Assembly: GCA_964577255.1 (NCBI GenBank)
Contig: CAZNYM010000036.1
Span: forward strand, 1-18,291
DNA from: Micavibrio_C sp964577255
Lineage (GTDB): Bacteria > Pseudomonadota > Alphaproteobacteria > Micavibrionales > Micavibrionaceae
Reading direction: 5' to 3'
Length of the DNA stretch: 18,291 bases
Of this stretch, positions 8,166-14,966 are shown piece after piece; the stretch's first letter is position 1, and each line of letters begins with the position of its first letter. A program made the position numbers and the translations under genes. The notes under the pieces were generated by a model. That model was given only the letters and a program-made list of their open reading frames with translations. It searched no databases and had not been told where the DNA came from.

Positions 8166-8929
8166 TCGTCGATCCGCCCGGCTTGATCGCCTGGCCCCTG
8201 GTCGTGCTGTGGGGCCTGGTGGCGGGCAGTTTCGCAACGGCCCTGATCTGGCGCATTCCGCGCGGTCATTCGTGGATTCTCAGGGATAAGAAGCCCGTGC
8301 GTTCGGCTTGCACGCTGTGCGGTCATACGCTCGGCCCCGCCGATCTGATCCCGGTCTTTTCATGGTTGTTTTCACGCGGCCGCTGCCGCCATTGCGGTGC
8401 GCCGTATGGTATGCGTTATCCAACGACGGAGCTGGGCACGCTGCTGGCCTGCGTGATCGCCTATGCCGCGATGGGGACGGGAGGTTTCATTTTCATCATC
8501 ACCATTCCGTTCCTGGTCGCGCTGCTGGTGATCGATCTCGAGCACATGATACTTCCCGATCAACTTAATTTGATCGTCGGCGTCATGGGGCTGCTGGCGG
8601 TGTTCCGTCACGAGGCGTTTTTGATGGCGGCTTTGTATGGTTCAGTGGCGCTGCTGTTTTATTACGGTGGGCAGGCAGCTTTCAAAAAGGAGGCGCTGGG
8701 ATGGGGCGATGTGAAATTTTTCGCCGCCGCCGGCGCGTGGCTCGATCTGGCGGCGCTTCCTTACTTCCTAATCATCGCCGGGCTGAGCGGGGTGGGGGTC
8801 GCCCTGATCTGGAAATTTATGGGAAAAAAAGAGGCGATGGGGCCGTTTCCGTTCGGACCGGGCCTGATCGCCGCCCTGTTTATCCTGGTGTGCTTGCAGG
8901 GCGCAGGGGCAGGGTCCATTTTGCCATAA
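8162..8929 (+). CDS. pilD: Prepilin peptidase/N-methyltransferase (PilD/GspO family)
   Basis: Inner-membrane aspartic protease that cleaves prepilins after the conserved Gly and methylates the new N-terminal Phe. The 255-residue protein has the full bifunctional layout: an N-terminal membrane segment with GSFATALIWRIPRG, the cytoplasmic zinc-type tetracysteine loop (CTLCGH, then CRHCGA), and a polytopic C-terminal half. The two active-site Asp motifs are present: D125 in VIDLEHMILPD and D183 in GWGDVKFF. The ATG overlaps the upstream TPR gene stop (ATGA, 8162-8165), so the two are coupled. The cognate substrate is likely the pilin at 16249, with AG-FTLVE at its cleavage site. It is the last gene before a 119-base gap. 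Confidence 0.96.
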   Translation: MIVDPPGLIAWPLVVLWGLVAGSFATALIWRIPRGHSWILRDKKPVRSACTLCGHTLGPADLIPVFSWLFSRGRCRHCGAPYGMRYPTTELGTLLACVIAYAAMGTGGFIFIITIPFLVALLVIDLEHMILPDQLNLIVGVMGLLAVFRHEAFLMAALYGSVALLFYYGGQAAFKKEALGWGDVKFFAAAGAWLDLAALPYFLIIAGLSGVGVALIWKFMGKKEAMGPFPFGPGLIAALFILVCLQGAGAGSILP

Positions 8930-9048
8930 AGTTAGGATGAAGGGCGGACGGCAAGGCTTTTTTAACGTTCCCTTCGTTTTTTTGGGTTAAATAATGAGAA
9001 TAAAGAAGTATCCTTTCACACCGTTGCTCCCCTGATCCGGAGGCCTCC
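8930..9048 (+). promoter_or_regulatory. AT-rich gap with possible weak terminator and promoter before pilT
   Basis: This is an AT-rich island in otherwise G+C-rich DNA. AACG-N7-CGTT at 8964-8978 runs into a T tract (8977-8983), a small terminator-like element for the upstream operon. The following TTAAATAATGAGAATAAAG (8987-9005) is promoter-like, but no -35/-10 pair with 16-18 base spacing is convincing. The gap ends in the pilT ribosome site GGAGG (9039-9043), 5 bases before a TTG start. Confidence 0.35.
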
Positions 9049-10215
9049 TTGGACATCACCCAGCTGCTCGCCTTTACCATCCAGAACAATGCCTCGGACC
9101 TGCATCTGAGTCCCGGCAACCCGCCGGTCATCCGCGCTTACGGCGAGCTCAAGCGGATCAAGGCCGATCCTCTGAAAAGCGACGATATCCGCACCATGCT
9201 TTATTCGGTGATGACCGAGGACCAGCGCGCCGATTTCGAGCGCGAGATGGAGCTCGATTTTGCCATCGCCCTGGGCGAGAAAGCGCGTTTCCGCGTCAAT
9301 ATCTTCACCACCCGCACCGGCACGGCGGCCGTGTTCCGGAGCATTCCCTCGCTGGTCCCCACCATGGAAGACCTGGAACTGCCGCGCGTGATGCGCCGCT
9401 TCACCGAGCTTGAGAAGGGGCTGATCCTCGTCACCGGCCCCACGGGTTCGGGCAAATCGACCACTCTGGCGTCGATGATCAACCATATCAACGAGACGAC
9501 CTCGAGCCACATCGTCACGATCGAAGACCCGGTCGAATTCTTTCATACATCCAAGAAGAGCCTGGTCAATCACCGCGAACTGGGGACGGACACCAAATCA
9601 TTCTCAAAAGCCCTGCGCAGCGCCCTGCGGGAAGATCCCGACGTCATCCTGGTCGGCGAGATGCGCGATTACGAAACGATTTCGCTGGCGCTGACCGCCG
9701 CCGAAACGGGCCACCTTGTATTTGCCACGCTGCACTCGAATTCAGCCGCCAAGACCATCGACCGCGTGATCGACGTGTTCCCGACCGGCGACAAGGAGAT
9801 GGTGCGGGCGATGCTGGCGAGCTCGCTGCAGGGCGTCGTCGCCCAGACGCTGCTTAAGCGTGCCGACGGCAACGGCCGTGTGGGCGCTTACGAGATTCTG
9901 GTCGGCACCAACGCCGTGCGCAACCTGATCCGCGAGAACCAGATCGCGCAGATGTATTCCATGATCCAGACCGGCGCCCGTTACGGGATGGTCACGATGG
10001 ACGACGCCATCAACGAGCTGGTCGATCAGGGCATCGTCGACAAGGAAGAAGCGCGCCGCGCGCTGCTGAAGACCACCGACGAAGGCAGCGATTCCGACGA
10101 GGAAACAACGGGCGGGAAGCAGGCTGCGGGCGGCAAGGTGCAGAAACTGCAGAAAGCCGAAGGCGGCGGCAAGGCGGCTGCCGGCGGCGGCGCCGATGAG
10201 GGGTATTCATTTTGA
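9049..10215 (+). CDS. pilT: PilT-family pilus retraction ATPase
   Basis: Cytoplasmic hexameric ATPase that depolymerises pili. Starting at TTG 9049 (GGAGG 5 bases upstream) the protein has 388 residues and opens with DITQLLAFTIQNNASDLHLS, the standard PilT N-terminus, which fixes the start. Motifs: Walker A GPTGSGKST at residues 130-138, EDPVEFFH, Walker B DPDVILVGEMRD, and the AETGHLVFATLHSNSA His box, all in PilT spacing. The zinc tetracysteine subdomain of GspE/PilB is absent, as expected for PilT. Beyond the usual end, residues about 343-388 form a low-complexity acidic then Gly/Ala/Lys-rich tail (SDSDEETTGG, AEGGGKAAAGGGADEG). It overlaps pilU by 4 bases (TTGA). Confidence 0.95.
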   Translation: MDITQLLAFTIQNNASDLHLSPGNPPVIRAYGELKRIKADPLKSDDIRTMLYSVMTEDQRADFEREMELDFAIALGEKARFRVNIFTTRTGTAAVFRSIPSLVPTMEDLELPRVMRRFTELEKGLILVTGPTGSGKSTTLASMINHINETTSSHIVTIEDPVEFFHTSKKSLVNHRELGTDTKSFSKALRSALREDPDVILVGEMRDYETISLALTAAETGHLVFATLHSNSAAKTIDRVIDVFPTGDKEMVRAMLASSLQGVVAQTLLKRADGNGRVGAYEILVGTNAVRNLIRENQIAQMYSMIQTGARYGMVTMDDAINELVDQGIVDKEEARRALLKTTDEGSDSDEETTGGKQAAGGKVQKLQKAEGGGKAAAGGGADEGYSF

Positions 10216-11348
10216 CAGGCGCCCCGGTCGTACTGCGTTATTTCATGGCGATGAACGAGAGGCAGGCGAGCGACCTGTATCTTACCGTCGGCTTTCCGCC
10301 GACGCTGCGCATCGAAGGCACGCTTCAGCACGTGCGCGAGGAGCCGATGAGCGTGGAGGAGATCAACGAGATCCTGTCCTCCATCCTCACCAACCGCCAG
10401 CGCCGCGAGTTCGAGGCGCAGATGGAGCTGAACACCTCGCTTGATGTCGGCAAGTTCGGCCGCTTCCGCCTCAATTGCCTGCGCCAGCGCCAGTTCCCGG
10501 CACTGGTCATTCGCCGTATCGTTTCCAAGATCCCCACTTTCAGCGAGCTGCGCCTGCCGCCGCTGCTGTCCGGTCTTGCTCTCGAGAAGCGCGGGCTTAT
10601 CCTGGTCACCGGCATGACCGGTTCGGGCAAATCCACGACCCTGGCGTCGATGGTCGATTACCGCAACAGCCGCGAAGCGGGGCACATCATCACCATCGAG
10701 GACCCGATCGAATATTTCCACGAGCACAAGAAATCGGTGGTGACGCAGCGGGAGATCGGGGTCGATACCGAGTCCTATACCATCGCGCTCAAGAACGTGC
10801 TGCGCCAGCGCCCGGACGTGATCCTGGTCGGCGAGATCCGCGACCGCGAGGTGATGGAGCAGGCGCTGACCGCAGCGGAAACAGGCCACCTGTGCCTGGC
10901 AACGCTTCACACGAACAACGCTTATCAATCCATTGAACGGATTGTGAATTTCTTCCCCGAGGATCATCATTCCCAGATCCGCCTGAACCTGTCGATGAAC
11001 CTGAAGGCGATCATTTCCCAGCGGCTGCTGCCCAGCCCCAAGCAGGGCATGGTGGTGGCGGCCGAGGTCATGCTCAACCAGGGCCTGGTCAAGGAGCTGA
11101 TCCACAAAGGGGAAATCACCAAAATCCGGGAAATCATGGAGCAGAATGCCCCGATGGGCATGTGTACGTTCGACCAGTGTCTGTTGAAGCTCCATGTCGA
11201 GGGGCTTATCACCGAGGAAACCGCGATTTCCCAGGCCGATCAGCCTGGCGATCTCAAGATCCGCCTGCAGCAGATCAAGCTGGGCGGGGGGTCGGGCAAG
11301 GAAGTACTACGCTCGGTCGATACCTCGATCCTGCGGATTTCCGAGTGA
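10212..11348 (+). CDS. pilU: PilU-like second retraction ATPase
   Basis: Second PilT-family ATPase, 378 residues, directly after pilT, as PilU usually is. The TTG at 10212 overlaps the pilT stop (TTGA), with AGGGG 9 bases upstream. It gives VVLRYFMAMNERQASDLYLT, which aligns with the PilU N-terminus (LLRLMVxxxxSDLFIT type), so the ATG at 10245 is less likely. Motifs: Walker A GMTGSGKST at residues 134-142, EDPIEYFHEHKKS, Walker B RPDVILVGEIRD, and the AETGHLCLATLHTNNAYQSIERI His box. In characterised species PilU helps PilT under load and is not an independent motor; the same role here is inference from family and position. Calling it PilU rather than a second PilT rests mainly on its place and sequence style. 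Confidence 0.88.
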   Translation: MTGAPVVLRYFMAMNERQASDLYLTVGFPPTLRIEGTLQHVREEPMSVEEINEILSSILTNRQRREFEAQMELNTSLDVGKFGRFRLNCLRQRQFPALVIRRIVSKIPTFSELRLPPLLSGLALEKRGLILVTGMTGSGKSTTLASMVDYRNSREAGHIITIEDPIEYFHEHKKSVVTQREIGVDTESYTIALKNVLRQRPDVILVGEIRDREVMEQALTAAETGHLCLATLHTNNAYQSIERIVNFFPEDHHSQIRLNLSMNLKAIISQRLLPSPKQGMVVAAEVMLNQGLVKELIHKGEITKIREIMEQNAPMGMCTFDQCLLKLHVEGLITEETAISQADQPGDLKIRLQQIKLGGGSGKEVLRSVDTSILRISE

Positions 11349-11488
11349 TTTGTGCATCGCACAATATTACCCTGCATTTGCGCCCGACTTTGTTTATGTT
11401 ATAAATGAACTCCGTAGGGACGGGCTGATTCGCCGGTTTGTTCCCGTTCATTTTGTCGTAACACCTCAAGCGCGCAAGTGTTCCCAGT
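11349..11488 (+). promoter_or_regulatory. Regulatory gap upstream of the secretin operon
   Basis: This 140-base gap holds an inverted repeat directly after the pilU stop and a sigma70-type promoter candidate. TTGCGC (11378-11383) and TATAAA (11400-11405) are separated by 16 bases; the -10 is good (5/6) and the -35 poor (3/6). Further down, GGACGGG (11418-11424) can pair with CCCGTTC (11443-11449), including one G-U pair, making a leader hairpin. It likely separates the secretin operon from pilTU. Confidence 0.45.
11350..11364. repeat. Perfect inverted repeat TTGTGC-ATC-GCACAA
   Basis: A 6-base perfect dyad with a 3-base centre begins 2 bases after the pilU stop codon and ends 13 bases upstream of the candidate -35 of the secretin promoter. 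No T tract follows (ATATTACC), so it is a poor terminator and more operator-like. A small stabilising hairpin at the end of the pilTU message is the alternative. Confidence 0.5.
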
Positions 11489-13414
11489 ATGTTGAATCTC
11501 AATTTTTTTCATAAGGCTTCCTCTTTGTCTCTGACAGGGGTGGCGCGCATGACAGTGACGGTCTGCCTCGCGGGCTTTGTGGCCGTGAGCGTGTCCGGCT
11601 GCGACCTGATGCAGAACCAGCTCAAGATCGATCGCAGTTCGCACGCGGAGACGCAGGATTACCGCGACGCGCTGGCATCGCGCGTGGGCCAGGAAGGCCA
11701 GGACGGCGCCGAAGCGGCCGGCGGCGACAGCGCGGGCATCCCCGATTTTCAATCCTATGTCGCCGGCCCTGCCGACAATCTGCGGCCGATGCCGCTTGTG
11801 TCGGTGTCGGTGAACCAGACGGTGCCGCTGCGCGATATTCTGTTCGATGTCGCCGAGCAGGCGCATTACGACGTTGAGCTCGATCCGCGCATTACGGGCT
11901 CCATCATCTTTACCGCCCGCGACCGGCCGTTCGATGAGGTCATCGGGCGCATCGCCGACATGTCGGGCCTGCGTTACAAGTTCGAGGAAGATACCGTCAG
12001 GATCGAGCTCGATATGCCGTACCAGAAGACCTACAAGATCGATTATCTGAGCTATATCCGCAAGAACAAGAGCTCGATCAAGAACAACGTGGCGGTGGCC
12101 ACGGGTGACGGCGCCAGCACCGGCTCGGCCTTTGAGGCGACTTCCGCGAGCGAAGCCGATTTCTGGCAGGAGCTTGATAGCAATCTGAAGCAGATGCTGG
12201 GCGTCGCGCCCGGGCAGGGCCAGCTTGTAACGGCGGCCGATCCGCAGATAACCGCGGTCGAGCAGAATCCCGCGCCGGTCGAGCCCGTGATCGCGCCCGC
12301 GCCCGAAGGCGCCACCGCCATAGGCCCCGACGGCGCGCCGCTGCCCGCCACGGTGCAGGTTCAGGCGCCGCAGGCCGTGCTGCAGGTTCAGCCGCTGCCG
12401 CCGGTGGCGCCCGGCGGTTCGACCGGCACAGGCGCCGCCGCCGCGGTGCAGACCAGTTTCGCCGTCAACCGCCAGGCCGGCATCATCGGCGTTTACGCCA
12501 GCGAGCGCCAGCACAAGCAGGTGGCCGCGTATCTGTCCGAAGTGCGCAAAGCCACGACCGCCCAGGTGCTGATCGAAGCCAAGGTGATGGAGGTCAGCCT
12601 GACCGACGAATTCTCCGCCGGGATCGAATGGGATCTGCTCAACATGGGCGATCTCGAAATGGGATTTGGCAACAACGTCGCCCTCGGGCGCCCCAACCTG
12701 GTGCCGGAAACGCCGATCGTCAACTTCAGCCTGGGCACTTTCGGCAGCGATTTCGCCGCCGGCGTGGACGCCATATCGCGCTTCGGCACGGTGCACGCGC
12801 TCGCCAGCCCGCGCCTGACGGTTCTGAACAACCAGTCGGCGGTGCTGAACGTCGCCACCAACCAGGTCTACTTTGAAATCGACATCGACGTGACCAACAG
12901 CGACGAGGGTACGCTGCAGACCACCATCGACAGCGATATCCGCAACGTTCCCGAGGGCATCCTGATCAACGTCCAGCCCTCGATCGACCTCGACAACAAT
13001 ACCATTTCGATGGCCGTGCGCCCGACGGTGACGCGGATCGTCGATTATGTCGAGGATCCGGGCGTGTCTTTCGCCGTGGCGCTGGCCGGGCTTGACGAGG
13101 CCGTGACCTCGGAGGTGCCGGTTGTAAACGTGCAGGAGCTCGACTCGGTGATCAAGGTCGGTTCGGGCCAGGCGATCGTGATGGGCGGCCTGATGCAGGA
13201 CCGCACCAACTCGACGCAGTCCGGCATACCGGTGCTGAGCGAGATTCCGCTGCTGGGTTCCGCCTTCCGCTCGCAGGCGGACAAGATCAGCAAGACGGAG
13301 CTGGTGATCTTCCTCAAGGCGACGATCATCGACGCTGACGGCAAGACGATCACCGACATCGATTCCGACCTGTACAGGAAATTCTCGCAGGATCGCCGTC
13401 CCCTGAAAATCTAA
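11489..13414 (+). CDS. mshL: MshL/PilQ-family outer-membrane secretin, predicted lipoprotein
   Basis: Outer-membrane channel through which the pilus fibre exits. A lipobox VSGC places the lipidated Cys at residue 38 counted from ATG 11489. GTG 11540 or ATG 11549 would give a more usual signal length, and none of the three has a clear ribosome site, so the start is uncertain. An STN-type domain lies at about 110-175 (VPLRDILFDVAEQAHYDVEL), then a Pro/Ala/Gln-rich linker at about 232-320. The secretin domain is at about 345-615, with FGTVHALASPRLTVLNNQSA, the VPVVNVQELDSVIKV strand and the terminal GIPVLSEIPLLGSAF motif. The lipoprotein start and domain order favour MshL. It opens a tight gene group with the permease 10 bases downstream. 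Confidence 0.93.
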   Translation: MLNLNFFHKASSLSLTGVARMTVTVCLAGFVAVSVSGCDLMQNQLKIDRSSHAETQDYRDALASRVGQEGQDGAEAAGGDSAGIPDFQSYVAGPADNLRPMPLVSVSVNQTVPLRDILFDVAEQAHYDVELDPRITGSIIFTARDRPFDEVIGRIADMSGLRYKFEEDTVRIELDMPYQKTYKIDYLSYIRKNKSSIKNNVAVATGDGASTGSAFEATSASEADFWQELDSNLKQMLGVAPGQGQLVTAADPQITAVEQNPAPVEPVIAPAPEGATAIGPDGAPLPATVQVQAPQAVLQVQPLPPVAPGGSTGTGAAAAVQTSFAVNRQAGIIGVYASERQHKQVAAYLSEVRKATTAQVLIEAKVMEVSLTDEFSAGIEWDLLNMGDLEMGFGNNVALGRPNLVPETPIVNFSLGTFGSDFAAGVDAISRFGTVHALASPRLTVLNNQSAVLNVATNQVYFEIDIDVTNSDEGTLQTTIDSDIRNVPEGILINVQPSIDLDNNTISMAVRPTVTRIVDYVEDPGVSFAVALAGLDEAVTSEVPVVNVQELDSVIKVGSGQAIVMGGLMQDRTNSTQSGIPVLSEIPLLGSAFRSQADKISKTELVIFLKATIIDADGKTITDIDSDLYRKFSQDRRPLKI

Positions 13415-13424
13415 GAGAGAGCCG

Positions 13425-14192
13425 ATGCCCTCGCTGCCGCTTATCCGCTATGTCCTGACCGGCGCGATGCGGGATCGGCTGGTTGTGTGCCTGTTCGCGC
13501 TGATTGCCGTGGGGCTCAGCCTTTCCATCTTTCTCGGCTCCGCGCCCGTGATCGAAAAGGGGCAGTTTTCAGTAGTTTTTGCCGCGGGCGGCCTGCGCCT
13601 GGCGGCGGTGGCCGGCCTGGTGCTGTTCTGCGTGTTCTTCATCCGCCGCTCCTTCGACGCCCGCGACGTCGATTTCATCCTGACCCGCCCGGTTGGCCGC
13701 GCCAGTTTCCTGCTGTCGCACGCCCTTGCCTTCAGCCTGATCGCCGTGCTGCTTGCTGCGTTCGTGGCGCTGGCGGTCTTTTTCTCGGTCCCGCCCGCGC
13801 TCCATGCCGGCTTTGGCCTGTGGACGGCGGGTCTGGCAGCGGAGCTTGTCATCATGGTCAACGCGGCGCTGTTTTTTGCCATGGTGCTGTCGTCTCCGGC
13901 GGCGGCCGGCATGGCGGTGTTCGCGCTTTACATCCTGAGCCGCCTGATCGGCATGATCCTGGGCATCGCCGTTTCCGGGCTGTCGACATCGCCCGCGCTG
14001 CAGGTGCTGGCGGCGGCGATGGAGATCATATCGCTGATCGTGCCACGCCTCGACCTGCTGGCGCAAAGCGGTTGGCTGATTTACGGCCCCGGCCCGGAGA
14101 TCGGTTTCGGTTTCATCCTGGCGCAGGGGTTGATCTATTCAGGGCTGCTTCTGACGGCGGCGCTGGTCGATCTGGCCCGCCGCCAGTTCTAG
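13425..14192 (+). CDS. ABC-2-like permease subunit (PilI-like by context)
   Basis: Integral membrane protein of 255 residues with about six hydrophobic segments. Near residues 70-95 the cytoplasmic loop RRSFDARDVDFILTRPVGRA is the typical ABC-2 coupling region (ILTRP and the next helix), the part that meets the ATPase. No solute-binding or ATPase domain is fused. The ATG follows a GAGAGA ribosome site and lies 10 bases after the secretin stop. No second ATPase is nearby, so the ATPase at 5453 is the obvious partner, about 7 kb away and inside the same pilus locus. In Myxococcus xanthus PilI is the membrane part of a transporter needed for pilus assembly; correspondence here is inference from context. 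Confidence 0.8.
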   Translation: MPSLPLIRYVLTGAMRDRLVVCLFALIAVGLSLSIFLGSAPVIEKGQFSVVFAAGGLRLAAVAGLVLFCVFFIRRSFDARDVDFILTRPVGRASFLLSHALAFSLIAVLLAAFVALAVFFSVPPALHAGFGLWTAGLAAELVIMVNAALFFAMVLSSPAAAGMAVFALYILSRLIGMILGIAVSGLSTSPALQVLAAAMEIISLIVPRLDLLAQSGWLIYGPGPEIGFGFILAQGLIYSGLLLTAALVDLARRQF

Positions 14193-14208
14193 GCAGGGGA
14201 GGGATCAT

Positions 14209-14949
14209 ATGGCCCGCCCCCCTTCGCCGCGCCGCGCCCCCGCCGTTTACGCTTTTTTTCTGCTGTTCTTCCTGCTCAACGCGCTCTTGTGGGTGTGGGC
14301 AAGGCCGCTGCGCGCCGCCTGGAACAACGTACCGCCGCCACCCGCGCCGCATGCCGCCGTCGTCACAGGCATGGGCGACACCCAGTTCGCGTACCGCGTT
14401 CTGGCGCTGACCCTGCAGAACATGGGCGACACCGGCGGCGATACCGCGAACCTGGCGGATTACCGTTACGACCGCGTGGCAGGCTGGCTGCGCATGCTGA
14501 GCGCGCTCGACCCGGTCTCGAACTTCCCCCCCTTCCTGGCCGCCTATTTTTACGCCGGCACCAGAGACGACACTGATCTCGGCCCCATCGTCAGCTATCT
14601 GGCCGAGGTAGGGATGCAGCCGCAGCCCGAGAAATGGCGGTGGCTGGCGCAGGCGATCTATCTCGCCCGTTTCCGCCTGAACGACCAGCCTCGCGCCTAC
14701 CAGCTGGCGCTCAAGCTGGCCGCCATCCGCCAGCCGAACATGCCGGGCTGGGTACGGCAGATGCCTGCCTTCGTCATGCTCAGCCAGGGCGACCGGGAAG
14801 CGGCCTATAATCTGATGCTTGAGACACTGAAGACCGAAGGTGAAAAGATGGACCCGAGCGAAGTGAGGTTCATGGTCTATTACATATGTGAGCGCATCCT
14901 GACCAAGGAGCAGGCACAGGCCGATCCGGTCTGTACTTTGCCGCACTGA
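14209..14949 (+). CDS. Membrane-anchored helical-repeat protein of unknown function next to the permease
   Basis: I do not recognise a named family. The 246-residue protein has a short Arg/Pro-rich N-terminus (ARPPSPRRAP), one hydrophobic segment at about residues 14-30, then a soluble all-helical region, presumably periplasmic. Parts look like degenerate TPR/Sel1 helices: MGDTQFAYRVLALTLQNMG, WLAQAIYLARFRLNDQPRAY and SQGDREAAYNLMLETLKTEG. The start has a strong GGGGAGGG ribosome site. It sits 16 bases after the permease and 17 before the regulator. Its place beside an ABC permease in a pilus locus parallels PilG, the accessory protein of the Myxococcus PilGHI transporter, but I cannot show homology. 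It could also be a pilotin-like helper of the secretin encoded two genes upstream. Confidence 0.75.
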   Translation: MARPPSPRRAPAVYAFFLLFFLLNALLWVWARPLRAAWNNVPPPPAPHAAVVTGMGDTQFAYRVLALTLQNMGDTGGDTANLADYRYDRVAGWLRMLSALDPVSNFPPFLAAYFYAGTRDDTDLGPIVSYLAEVGMQPQPEKWRWLAQAIYLARFRLNDQPRAYQLALKLAAIRQPNMPGWVRQMPAFVMLSQGDREAAYNLMLETLKTEGEKMDPSEVRFMVYYICERILTKEQAQADPVCTLPH

Positions 14950-14966
14950 GGGCTTATGTATAGCGT

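Noticed and set aside
1..11488. Interpretation of the cluster as a type II secretion system
   Set aside because: PilT, PilU and a PilO/PilP-like pair with an MshN-like TPR protein point to a retractile pilus; no GspG-K pseudopilin set is present. The shared E, F, L, O and D families cannot exclude a T2SS relative on their own.
11399..12796. Long minus-strand open frame opposite the secretin gene
   Set aside because: It runs antisense to an unambiguous secretin, is rich in His/Arg/Gly/Ala as expected of a complementary G+C-rich frame, and shows no family motif.
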